Shown piece by piece: positions 44,520-55,294 of a DNA stretch of 64,000 nucleotides (within the stretch, counting starts at the first letter, position 1; every line of letters begins with the position of its first letter). Below the pieces are notes generated by a model. It saw only the letters and a list, made by a program, of their open reading frames with translations, searched no databases and was not told the DNA's origin. The position numbers were made by a program, and so were the translations under genes. Source of the DNA: Portulaca oleracea (lineage: Eukaryota > Streptophyta > Magnoliopsida > Caryophyllales > Portulacaceae); NCBI GenBank assembly GCA_029582165.1, contig CM055876.1:11858501-11922500 (forward strand). The letters are read 5' to 3'.

Positions 44520-46211
44520 TGTTTAGACCCGATTTCGTGTCTAAATACCGCCTAAATCCTTAGGCTTTTGACTTGTTTTGTAGTTTTTTTTAATAACTTT
44601 TAATGCGTTTTAGTTACTTTTATAGTTTCCGAAGGGTTTCACTCAAAACGATTCTAAATGGGCCAATTTTACACCAATCTTGGGAATCCCGAAATTCCCT
44701 AAGATTCCCCGAGCCCTGGTCGTGCCAAAGGCAGCGGATTATAAGGGCCGGTCATGTCGAAAGGCAGCGGAAGAGGAAGCAACGGCTGAAGAGTACTCTG
44801 AAGGAGACTATGGCCGAGAGCGACCGTGGCTACGGTCACCTTGACCGTAGCCACGGTATGATGGAGCCATGACCAAGGGAAGAGACCTTGCACCCGAGAT
44901 AGACCGTGGTCACGGTCACTTTGACCGTAGCCACGGTGGGATCCTACCCTGCCCAAGAAAGAAGCTGGCCGAACTAGACCGTGGCCACGGTCTCCCATGA
45001 CCGTAGCCACGGCGGTGCGAAGGAGCGAAAATTTGTCGCTGTGACCGCGCCCGCACGGCATGGGACCGTGCCACGGTGATGCGGCGATGAGAAGAAATCG
45101 CCGCCTTTACGTGGGGCCAGTGGCCACGGCCGTCGCTGCAGCCGATTTGTCTGTTGTGTAAAATGATGAGTTTTGAGTAACAACCTTGATTACTATTTAA
45201 TGTATTTAGGTCATTTTAGCTAAAGATGAATCTAGACAGTTGCTTTTATCTATCTTTTATGATACTTTAGCACTTTTTATCACATTTTAAGCCTTAGATT
45301 AGAGTGATTAAGGAAGAGCTTTGCTGAGATTATTGGTTCTTGTATTGGATTCTCTTGATTATTAGTGCAAGTTTGAAGATTATTCTGAACTTTTGAGCAT
45401 TGGAGCTTTATTATTCTGAAGTTTACTCCCTTGTCATCACAATCAATGAGCATTTCTTAACCGTTTTCTCTCTAATTTATTGCTTATTTACTAATCTCTG
45501 TTTTTGTTACCATTGATATTGTTGGTATTGTTGAACGTTTATTACCGTCTTGTTTACTCTTTTAAGCATGAATGAAGTTGTTGATGTTATTATCATGATA
45601 GTTAGGATGTTTAGTGGCTAGAACCTTAATGGGTTAGGGAGATATTAAGGGTGTGGATGGGTGATTAGGTTTGGGTTAGCAATTTTAGTGAGTAACTAGT
45701 TAGGAAATCAACTTCCTAATCCTATCCTTCCCTCAAGTGGGATGTATTTGGGTGCGAAAGCATCCCGAATACATCCAATGCTTGTTGGAAGGTAGGAATT
45801 AGGATAGTTAGTATTCTAGTTCGCGAAAGCGGATAGAAACTAACTAGGAAATTCTGTTCTATTAACTTTCCCGGGTCTGTCGATGGACCATGGAGAAGTT
45901 AATCCGGACTATCCTTGAAAGAGGAAGCCCGGTGGGTATTTTCTAACGGAATTACCATTTGATTTCCCTTTCTCGTTACTCTCTTGCTGCGAAACCCATT
46001 TCCCCATTCCCGTTTGCATCCCGAAAGTCTCCCGACACCCATTGTTTCACCTTCTTGACTTAACATAGTGTGTTTGTGCCGTTTTTACCCTGAATTCTAT
46101 CATCCTTTCATGATCGAAAACCGTACCTAAAGTCAACAAGTTGCAGCTAAGGCCCCTAGCTCCCTGTGGAAGAACGATAAAACCGTGGTCTTACAAACCA
46201 CTCGACTAACA
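44520..46211 (+). repeat. 3' LTR of element B
   Basis: 1,692 bp, alignable with the 5' LTR throughout except for a cluster of changes at about 45040-45145 in the palindrome array. Pairs at 44823/44844, 44903/44924 and 44978/45000 are preserved. Confidence 0.95.
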
Positions 46212-46216
46212 CTTCA

Positions 46217-46756
46217 ACCATGCCCACAAAGTAATTTTCGATCGACCTTCCCTAACCTGTTGCACCTTAACATTCTCAAACCAAAGTGAAGCGGCTTTGG
46301 TGAGTCTCAAACAAGCGATCTTGAAGGCTTTCTCGTCGTTGTACTCTTTCATTTCAAAGATCCTATCCATCAATTGGATCTATTCAAGGTACTCGTCAAG
46401 ATCATTGGAGTCGTTGATCTCGGGGATATCGATTTTGACGTCCTGGAAGTCGTCATGAGGGGGCTTATCATGCACTTCCCGACGAGGTCGGCGTCGAGGG
46501 GAGCCTCTAGCATCGTCACTCGCTCAAAATTGGGAGGAGGACGGATAGGGATTTGTGCGGGTCTCCGACGTTCATTTCGGGGTGAACCTTGGAGGTTCAA
46601 AGCAATGTTGTTCACTTGGGCTGCAAGGACCTGAAGAGTCCGCTCGATGGTGGAGTGTCGATTCTCGACGGTGGTGAGTCGGTTCCTGACAGCACGATTT
46701 CAAGGACTACCCCGATGGCTTGATTCCTCTCGATTGGGGTTGACTTCTTCATCCAT
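46217..46756 (-). pseudogene. Element A: gag N-terminal part
   Basis: On the minus strand an ATG at 46756 opens a short frame stopped after 17 codons. The rest, in other frames, shows a gag N-terminal region with VDIPEIND-like and LRLTKAASLWFENV segments leading exactly to the insertion point of B at 46217. Together with 30810-30536 it makes one gag core. Stops and frameshifts make it non-functional. Confidence 0.7.
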
Positions 46757-47111
46757 ATCGAGCGAAGGGTAAGGGACGGATTATGTTTGGGTTCTTTTTA
46801 TGGAGTTCGGGGGTTTTCTTGTAGTTGGTTAGTGTTTGGCTGAGGGTTCTTTGTGTTTTTCTCACATTAACATTTTATCGAACACCTTCCGTGCACCATT
46901 TTCCAACTTCAACTCAAAACTCCAAATTGCTTCAAAAACACCAAATACAAACACAATACAAAGTTTTCCAATACTCTTGGATAGCATAGGGGTTAGGGAT
47001 ACACCAATAGTTGCATACAATCCATAAAACTCAATACTAGCAGAGAAACTCTACTAGTAAGAACAGTGAACAAAACTCAAGCAAAAAGAAACCTTGAGCT
47101 CTCATACCAGA

Positions 47112-48420
47112 TGGAGCGTTCCGGGCATGGTGGGATGATGATAGCTTGAGTTGATAATGAATAGTTTGAGGAGAAGATATAAACCCAATATTCACCCATG
47201 TCCATAGAGTTATAAAAATATGATGCAAATTCTACCATCCATGCTTGAATTAACAACAATAACCTTGAATAATGATCAATAACAATGAAGAAGAACCCAA
47301 TCAATCAACCACAAGCTTGAGCACCAAGAGGATTGGATATGACCTTGGATAAAGAAAATTCCAACACCAAAGGCCTAACAGCCCACCATGATTATCATAA
47401 AGGAAAACCCACCAAACAATCACTAAAAGAATGACTTGAAACACCACAAAATCAATTGGATAAAGTTAACAAAGTTTTAGAGGAACTAGGGAAAACCCTA
47501 AAATGTATAAGCATAAACATCAAGTCTGGATAATCTCCTAGAAAAACGTGCAAATGGGGTATTTATACAAGGTATTAAAGGCACTAAACTCAATCGTTCT
47601 AAACTTAAAAACACGCATAAAACAGTTTCGTCACGGGCGTTACGACAATCGTCACGGGCGTTACGGCTGTTGTCCCAGGCGTGATGACCTGAGCAGGCTG
47701 GTGTCACAAGCGCGACATGGGACATCGCGGGCGCGATGATGTGCGGACCAAAAACTCGTCTGTTTGTCGAGAGGCGTCACGGGCGTTACGGGCGATACGG
47801 GCAAGGGTAGCGGGCGTGATGAACTGGGCAGTTTTTCTGCCGACTTTAAACTAGCATAACTTCTTCATCCAGACTCTGTTTTAGGCCCATAGGTATCGAT
47901 CGATAGGTGTGTACTTTTACCTCGTAAAATTTAAGGTTCATCGGAGTTATACTGAAGGAGTTACGCCTGAAAGAGTGAAGGCACACGCATTTCTAACCTT
48001 TGAACGCCTTCATTACATTATGTTTATTCACCCGGGCCCATGGCTTAACCTTGATGCCAAATATTCATGATCTCACGGGATGACCCGACATCCCATAGGC
48101 CCTCGGGGTTGTCAATACGTCCTGAATCTCTTTCTGGGCCATTTGAAACATCCACGAAGAAGATCGGATCCCAACAATGGACATCTCGCCAAAGCCATGC
48201 TAACTTGATGCTCACCACCCCACCCTTCATGAAGGTATAACAGTTCTTGAGAATAAGCGGGTGAGCTGGATTACCATGGCGACGTCGGTTAGCTCCTCTA
48301 CTCATGATCTTGTTGAAATCCACGATGTAATCATCACAAGAGAGCACACCATCTAGTGCTTGCTAAACCAGTGGCTTATCCTCGGATGTGAAAGCTTGGA
48401 CCCTAGCCCTATACGGTCCA
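47112..48420 (-). repeat. 5' LTR of element A
   Basis: 1,309 bp, clearly diverged from the other LTR. Palindrome array at 47629-47820, longer than in its partner, which accounts for much of the size difference. Confidence 0.9.
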
Positions 48421-49054
48421 GGATGGAAGGAGGGGGAGGCATGATCTTTGTATCATGGCGTAGGCCCTACGAATTTTGACTTTGCATTGGTCAAAGCCGC
48501 TGAGGCGAAGATCGTGGGATCAGATGGAGGGAAGTTGGCGCGAAAATCAATTTCGATTGAGCAAGACCCTGCAGCCAGTGGCGCCTCATCACACGGATCG
48601 CTGAGCTGGCATTGTGGAAATGGGCCTCTACCCCGAGCAAGGCCCCGCGGTCGTCCTCTTGATTTATGGGGCCGCTGCCTTTGGGCCTGGTTTCTAGGTC
48701 TGGAATTTGAGCAAGGTCGTGGGGTCTTGCTACCTGGCTAGTCCGGACTTCAAACGGCCATAATTTCTTCATCCAGACTCCGATTGAGGCAATTCAAAAG
48801 GCGTTGGAAAGTTTATAATGTATACTTTACTCTCATAAAAAGAAATATAGCCAACGAGACTTATGGAAAAATGGGATTCGAAATGGTGGACACATGTATG
48901 TGGAAAGGGTGAAAAATGAAGGCTTTTGTGGTGGGTTAGCCCGTTAGCTTTTGATTGAGGAAGGCCCATTGGCTTTGGTTTCATTCTAGCCTCTTTTGTT
49001 ATTGTGCTTGATTTGTACACTTGTCTCGGTACAAAATCTGGTCTATACACGTAT

Positions 49055-50711
49055 AATTTTCCATGTCAAATTCGTACATGTCATGAACACTTGCACCATT
49101 TTCATATTATATATACTTAACAAGACATAAACCAAACAAGACAACACAAGTATATATCAAAAACATATATACTAATGAAACAAGAACTTCCATGAATGAA
49201 CACTGTCTTAACTCAAACATGCTTGTATCTCTAGCGGAGAATAAAACTAGTCATGTACATAAACTTAAACATGTGAATCATATAGATTGGCATACATACT
49301 TGCACATGTACATTTATGACTACTAAAAAATATTCACGCTTGTCATTTCATCAATTAACAACAAATTGATAATGCCAAGTATTCAAATATAAATAATCAT
49401 GATAAACTTAACCAAACAATTATCATGCTTTATATTCAACAAGACAATTCATATATGAACACCACATATATGTACTTAACCATGGAAAAACATGCCATAA
49501 AATTCATAAACTCACTTAACATGGCACTTTGCGATTTACTTGACAAATAATAAAATCACACTTATAAACTTGGCAATAGGAATAATGGCAAAGAAACATG
49601 TACTCATAGAACACCCTAACACACCACTTTCTTGAAAACTTATAAATGGACTTAACAAGGCGTATAAATCATAAATCTCAACATGTTTCTAATTAATCCT
49701 TCCATTTGGATTAACCCAATTCAAATCAAGATAACTTATGCCACTTAAAAACAAATGCCAATGAAAAGTAAATAACTTATCTCGATGAAGGCAATCTTGT
49801 CATACTCCTTGAAACTCTAGTATAAACACCAACCACCATTGCCAACAATAACAATTAAGATTCTAACTACACCAATCAAATAAATTACGATTGATTAACA
49901 ATCTTGATAAACCCTAAATAAAATTAGTAAACTTGAATAGACAAAACTCGTATAAAGCACCATAAACTTATCTTTTTTTTTTACTCCATAGCATCTTGAT
50001 CTTAAAATTTCATCCCGGAAATTGCCCGATATGATCCTCACCTCGATCATCCATGGTGGAAATAAGTCTTAATATTGTTGGAAATATGGGGTAACATTGT
50101 CACTTCACAAGATGAGGGATCACTTGGTTAGCTAGGAGTCGAGGGTCAACCCGTCTCCCCTTAAGACTTATTCACAAGAACGTGAATAGACTCAAGGGTA
50201 AAACCTAACCTCTTGTAAGCAAAGTACAAGATCTCAAGAATTCTCAAGAATGTTGATGCAGTTCACACCTTAAGAGTGTGTTGAAGCTCTCTAAGAAAGA
50301 TAGATAGAAGAGATTGAGGTGTTGTGGATGAATGAAATTTAGCAACTATTTACAGAGGTCTTTGGAGTGTTCAAACCATTCAAACTTGCCAAATCATGTA
50401 GTATCATCTTAGGGATGTGTCTAATGGTCATTAAGGATTAATATTGATTGATTTCTCAATCAATATTAATCCCTAATAATGCTCAAGATAATCAATATCT
50501 GGGGCATGAATCAAGGGATTTTAGAAAGACATATGACTGGGCATCAACACGAACCGTGTTGGCCTCAACACGGTCTGTGGTGATCAGCCACGGTCCGTGT
50601 TGACCCAATGCAGACTTTCTTTGCTTCTGGGCACCAACACGACCCATGTCATGCCTAACACGGTCTATGTTGGGTCCATTTTGCTTATTAATCTATCTTT
50701 TGACCTCCTGG
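49055..50711. other. Unassigned AT-rich stretch with a palindrome cluster
   Basis: 49055-49970 is AT-rich and gene-free. 49990-50700 has LTR-like text without an identified partner. At 50545-50672 near-palindromes such as CCACGGTCCGTGTTG repeat with 20-21 bp spacing (ACG positions 50549, 50570, 50590, 50639, 50660), so the stretch is probably a retroelement remnant. Confidence 0.45.
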
Positions 50712-51367
50712 TAGGGATGGCAATGGGTAGGGTCTGGGGCGGGTCCAGCTAGACCCGGATCCGGACCCGCCAATTTTTTTGGACCCAGACACGTCCCGAG
50801 ATCCGGCGGGTCCCAAAAACTTGGACCCGGACCCGGACTCGCCGGGTCCGTGGGTCCACGGGTTCATAACGGGTCATTATTAGGTCCAACACTCCCATGT
50901 ATTTTTTTACTAGATTTATCAATGTTTCAGGTTAATTTTATACATGCGCAATTGTATAATAATAACTATTTATTTAATTACACATATTTTCAACATAATA
51001 AAAACATTTAATTCAATGTACGAGGCTATTAACAAAATTAAACATAAGAAAATATTACAAAAGTCATCCACTCTAAGAATGCAATTATACAAGTTAAAAT
51101 GTAAAAAATGAATAAATAAATAAATAACACAAAGTTCGTGATTATCGCACGATACAACTCTAAGAATACAAATACACTAGGGTTTTCATTATATAAATAT
51201 ATAATTTGACGGGTCCATGCCTAGATCCGGACCCGGACCCGCCAATTCATTAGTGGACCCAGACCCGACCCGGACCCAATGGGTCAAAATTTTTTGGACC
51301 TAGACCCACTTAAATGGGGCGGGTCCGAGCGGGTCTGGGACGGGTCCAAGACCCATTGCCATCCCTA
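50712..51367. mobile_element. hAT-type MITE (656 bp), perfect 8-bp TSD
   Basis: Terminal inverted repeats TAGGGATGGCAATGGGT, duplication CCTCCTGG at 50704-50711 and 51368-51375. Subterminal regions are packed with GGACCCGGACCCG repeats in both orientations, likely transposase-binding or foldback sequence. The centre is AT-rich and non-coding. Confidence 0.92.
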
Positions 51368-51375
51368 CCTCCTGG

Positions 51376-52062
51376 CCAATCCTATACTTATATTTTACAC
51401 TCTTATGCCTCTTAACTCTTGAAATACTGCAATAGTTTGGATTATCTTTATTGAGGGGGAAAAATGTTCGGTATAGTTAGTTAAAATATGCGTTTAGTAA
51501 ACTTTCATATATAACCTTATTCTAAACTAATTTAATTTTAATTAACCATAATTATATATTTAGCATATGTTTAAAATATTGAATAATAATTAATTTTCCG
51601 TCCAAAAGATGCTAATGTATTTCATCTGTAAAAAATTAATTTTCTAAGTAATTTTACATGTTATTGTTTTCTTATTTATGTTATTTTCTTTTGAATCGGT
51701 CCATATAGTACCTACTTGTATGTTGTCCGATGCTTGGATGTTGGTGTTACGCAATAGTTAATTTAAAATGTATTGTCAAATATTTTTTTTGAGTAAACTT
51801 TTATAAATTAATGAAATTAAGTAGTAAAAATTAAACTTTGTTCAATGTTCAATAGATAATGCTTACTAAAATTATAACTTTTTTAGTTTTATTATAATTC
51901 ATCGTAAAAGAAATTGTAATTCATGTTTTATTATAGACTTTCAATAAAATTTCTTGTACGCCCACGACCATCTTTTGTTATTTTTTATGGATAATTTTAT
52001 TTCTAAAATGTAATTATGTTTGTATTGTGAAATAAAATTTATATGGTTCACGTTTCATAGGA
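51376..52062. other. Non-coding AT-rich stretch
   Basis: Very AT-rich, no genes or paired repeats seen. Confidence 0.5.
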
Positions 52063-52093
52063 CTAGTCTTGCCGGCGCGTGCTTTGCACGCGC
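52063..52093 (-). mobile_element. Probable Helitron 3' terminus
   Basis: On the minus strand a GC-rich hairpin (GCGCGTGC-AAA-GCACGCGC, 52093-52075) is followed eight bases later by CTAG (52066-52063) and then T. This is the layout of a Helitron 3' end. The 5' end (TC, expected at higher coordinates) could not be located, so the size of the element is unknown. Confidence 0.5.
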
Positions 52094-52681
52094 TGACCCG
52101 ACAATCATAACTGTTAATTGGACATATAAAATATGTGTCGATCTAATAGTCATAATTGTTGATTACATATATAACATATTCTACTCAATGCTCTTGAACC
52201 AAAGAGATACATTAGACTTGAAATTGTAAAATGTTGTCGTAGTCTTGAGCATTATGATTACATGATTAAACCATGTCAAAGTAACCTGCAAAAGGTAAGA
52301 AAAAAGAGGAGAGAAAATTATGACTACAGAAGTAAACCAAAATTAAACCATCAGCCACTAAAGTATACTATAATAGTCATTCAAAGTAGCACAACATATT
52401 AACATTACCTACACAACATAATGTTCAGATACTGATGGTGACCATGGCTAAAAATAGATGAAGCCAACCCTTGATATACACTGAAACTTTGCACACCATA
52501 TTTACCAAGTAAAAGTTAGCTAGATAGTACACCCTTAGGATTTGTTCATCAGAGTTGTACCCAGTAAGTACTTCAGTGAGTACCTAGTAAGTCAATCAAT
52601 TGCCAAGATTTGCTCATCGCTGTTGTACATCATGTAATGTTAAATGTCAGACAAGCAAAAAATGCTAGAGAGAAACATTAC

Positions 52682-52762
52682 CTGAGTATTGAATCTCACA
52701 TCATCGAACTCAATCCACTGGTAGTCCAACAAAAATCCTTTATCAAGGATATAATAGCTCAT
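52682..52762 (-). other. Candidate exon, 81 nt, unidentified
   Basis: An open 27-codon segment starting at ATG 52762 (MSYYILDKGFLL, then YQWIEFDDVRFNTQ) ends at a good donor, CAG|GTAATG. The composition looks protein-like, but I do not recognise the family and no linked exon was found. It lies on the same strand as, and 1.7 kb from, the IST1-like exon. Confidence 0.25.
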
Positions 52763-53193
52763 ACATGATTAACAAGAACTTAAAAAAAAAAAGCAAAAAT
52801 ATATAGAACAAATACAATAGAGCAAAGAAGCAAATATGGCAAAAAAAGAGGGATAGGTACAACAAAGGCATAATCACATTTTGCATCCATGTCTTATACC
52901 CTGGTATATGGGTGTCATAATCATAAAGCCATCAGGATAAGTTACCAAAGGGTTGACACCTAATCTGACAAGAGATAAAAATTCAAGTACCATAAACTTG
53001 CCAATGCCAAATAAAGCTTAATTTACATATAATACTTTGTATATAATATGGAAGATGACCAAGTACGAAGTAGAATAAGGAAGGATCCAAATACCTTGTG
53101 TTTAATCATCCTATATATGGTGATGTAATAATGGATTTTATACTACTTTAAAAATTATAAAATTAATATGATATAAGACACTCAATTAAAAGA

Positions 53194-53213
53194 ATATATA
53201 TATATATATATAT
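53194..53213. repeat. (TA)n microsatellite
   Basis: About ten perfect TA units. Confidence 0.9.
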
Positions 53214-54401
53214 TCTGTTTAATTATCCTGTATTTTTTTTAAAAAAAAACTGAACTTGAGTTTTTGGCCCCAGTATTCAATCCCATGTTTCATATTTAAT
53301 TATACATTTCATATCATAAATACTATTTAAAATAATAAAGAAATCATAGCCTAGAAAGTTTGAGTTAAAATAAGAAGAAAAGTAGGAAGGTTTATAAAAT
53401 GCCCAAAAATCAGACAAGATTACTCTAACTTTCCAGATTGTAAAAAATGGGATACAATCATAAAAAAAAAAATCATTTGAATTTTGAATTTGGATATAAT
53501 GGCTTTCTTGGTCCATTGTCTAACCACATTTTACTTTTTTTTTTTTTTTGAGGAATCTAACCACATTTTACTTGAATTAAAGTTTGTTTTGATTTGTTTG
53601 CCCTAAAAACAAAATTGGTAGTCATGAATGTTTTGTCCCATTTTACAAATATAGCCTGTGGCAAACCTAAATCCAAATCCCCCTCCCCCCCAAAAAGACA
53701 CACAAAATCTCACCTAGGTCATCTGGTCATAGGATGACGCGAAACTTGTGTACTACAAATGCTGCAAATGTGAAACTTGCAAGTCCATTAATAAATTTCT
53801 GTTTCTTAAAGTATGCAATCCGTATGGTAGGGATGCTTGTAAGGAAGCATGGAAGTGCATCACTATTCTCATAATTCAATCATCAGATAATGCACAACTC
53901 AGTCTCAATTTTTTTTCCAAAAAGAAATGGTCATCATAAACCAAGCAAACTTGAAACTAACCCAAATTCTGGTAGAAGCTTCTTGTCTAATTTTTAGGTC
54001 CGGGTAAATTCGGACAATGTCGAAATCCATACGAGAAATTCATGTCCGGACCCATCTTTATTTCGGATCAGACTGGGTTTGACGATTCGAACGAAGCTAA
54101 AATCGGGTTCAGACAATAGAAAAAAGGGAAATTTTATGTCTAATATTTGGTGATTTCAGACAATATAAAAATTCAGATGAAAAATCTATGTCCAGACCCT
54201 GTTTTTTTCGGGTCGGACCATTCGGGCATTCCACATCAGACAAAATTTTGTCATCTCTAAAACGAACATCCAAAAGAACCTGTTTGCACTTTCTCCATTC
54301 AATTGCAAGAACAAGAATAATCACGCATATATAAAATCCAAACATTCTATTGCTAAGATTATTAGAATTCCAACAAAGGAGAGCAACGGTTACCAACTTA
54401 C

Positions 54402-54451
54402 CATTTGGAAGTCTTGAAGCCTCTGGCAAGGAAGGAGTCGAGCAATGACAT
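54402..54451 (-). pseudogene. IST1-like (ESCRT-III-associated) gene, first coding exon only
   Basis: IST1-like proteins regulate ESCRT-III/Vps4 in endosomal sorting. The 50-nt exon codes MSLLDSFLARGFKTSK plus TG of a split codon, expected to be Cys. It ends at a consensus donor GTAAGT (54401-54396). This sequence and the split Cys codon match the start of plant IST1-like proteins (M..LDS(F/L)..(K/R)GFK..KC), in which the helical IST1 domain follows in exon 2. No exon 2 was found in the 2.3 kb down to the Helitron-like end at 52063, nor farther along. It is therefore read as a gene fragment, possibly captured, unless intron 1 is extremely long. Confidence 0.6.
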
Positions 54452-54910
54452 GATGAAAAATCTGAGTCCAAAAAACGAACCTGATGTATTACCGGATCCA
54501 AAAAGGTTCTTAATTTCGATGATACATGAAACACGTGTAACCAAACAGGGAAGTGGGGGTGGTTCACGAGATTAGGGTGGGAAAGAGAGGAGTAGTTCTC
54601 GTGAAAGGGGTTCTTTGTGGAAGCTATTTTCCCGTGAGGGCTTTTTTGGTTTCAAGATTCAAGAAAGATGGAATCTTGAACGGGAAAAGGAGAGAGATGA
54701 TTGAATCTTAGATGGTGATTATGGAGGGGGGTTGTCGTGAGGATGGAAGAGAGGGAGAGAGTTTGGCGTTTGGTTTAGTGGAAGGGAGAGAGTAAAGGTT
54801 GTTGGATGAGAGAGAGAGTTTGTTGGAAGGTTGTTATGGAGAGAGAAAACAGAGGAGGTGATATTTCGTGAGAGGGGTAAGGAGGAGGGTGACGTTTGGG
54901 ATGGGGAAAT
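54452..54910 (-). promoter_or_regulatory. CT-rich 5' leader and promoter region of the IST1-like fragment
   Basis: On the minus strand about 430 bp are strongly CT-rich with many CTCTCT blocks, typical of plant 5' UTRs, running without interruption into the ATG at 54451. CACGTG occurs about 85 bp upstream of the ATG. No clear TATA box. Confidence 0.4.
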
Positions 54911-55294
54911 AAGGATAGATGTGTCTTAACTATATTGATAGAAAGACACAATGTAATTATCTTAACTTTATTGACAGCAAGATAAGAACGGATAGAACTA
55001 GGTTTCCAACTTGAATCCACCAGAAGGATAACCTAGGGCTAACTTGATCTAGACCGCAACCTAGGATCAAGCTCTTCCTAACCACTTGGGTGCCATGCCA
55101 AGATACAATAGAAGAAAGGGGGTGAGAGTTTATCCAAACACTCGAGAGAAAGCTAAAAGCTTAACTATTTTCATAATTCAAAAGGGTGTGTTTGCCTTGA
55201 GAGGCTACAATCCTATTTATACTAGGAGAGTCCTTAAGGGACTAGAACTCCTACTTGGCGTGCAAGCCAAGTTATTATAACCTAGGAGACTCAA

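Larger units (their letters stand above)
30811..46211 (+). mobile_element. Athila-type Gypsy element 'B' (15.4 kb), inserted in A's gag
   Basis: LTRs 30811-32531 and 44520-46211, perfect duplication CTTCA at 30806-30810 and 46212-46216. The primer-binding site TGGCGCCGTTGCCGGGGA (32535-32552) is complementary to the 3' end of Asp tRNA, the primer used by Athila elements. The polypurine tract AAGTGTGGGGGGGGG (44505-44519) abuts the 3' LTR. Coding order is gag, protease, RT, RNase H, integrase, then an additional ORF, and a long 3' non-coding region. The few stops and frameshifts, with LTRs alignable throughout, suggest moderate age. A solo LTR (32847-34274) interrupts gag. Confidence 0.95.
28075..48420 (-). 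mobile_element. Gypsy element 'A', split by nested element B
   Basis: LTRs 28075-29323 and 47112-48420, ends TGGAGCG and CGGTCCA, perfect duplication GGATG at 28070-28074 and 48421-48425. On the minus strand a primer site TGGTATGAGAGC (47109-47098, one change from the Met-tRNA consensus) follows the right LTR, and a polypurine tract AAGAAGGGGAGTA (29336-29324) precedes the left. Only gag and protease remain. The 60-bp difference between its LTRs and visible substitutions show it is older than B. Confidence 0.9.
26957..49049 (-). mobile_element. Solo LTR 'C' (about 1.74 kb), split by nested element A
   Basis: Left piece 26957-28074 and right piece 48426-49049. Ends TGTAGGACCG and GGTCTATACA, with perfect duplication CGTAT at 26952-26956 and 49050-49054. 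A TATA box on the minus strand (CTATAAATA, about 28050-28042) followed by a CT-rich leader gives the orientation. The right piece has the motif TTCTTCATCCAGACTCCGAT, also found in the LTR of element A, so the two families are related. No internal region or second LTR is present. Confidence 0.82.

Noticed and set aside
53748..53939. 63-codon Cys/Lys-rich frame
   Set aside because: Starts in AT-rich DNA with no family resemblance; Cys spacing does not form a zinc-binding motif.
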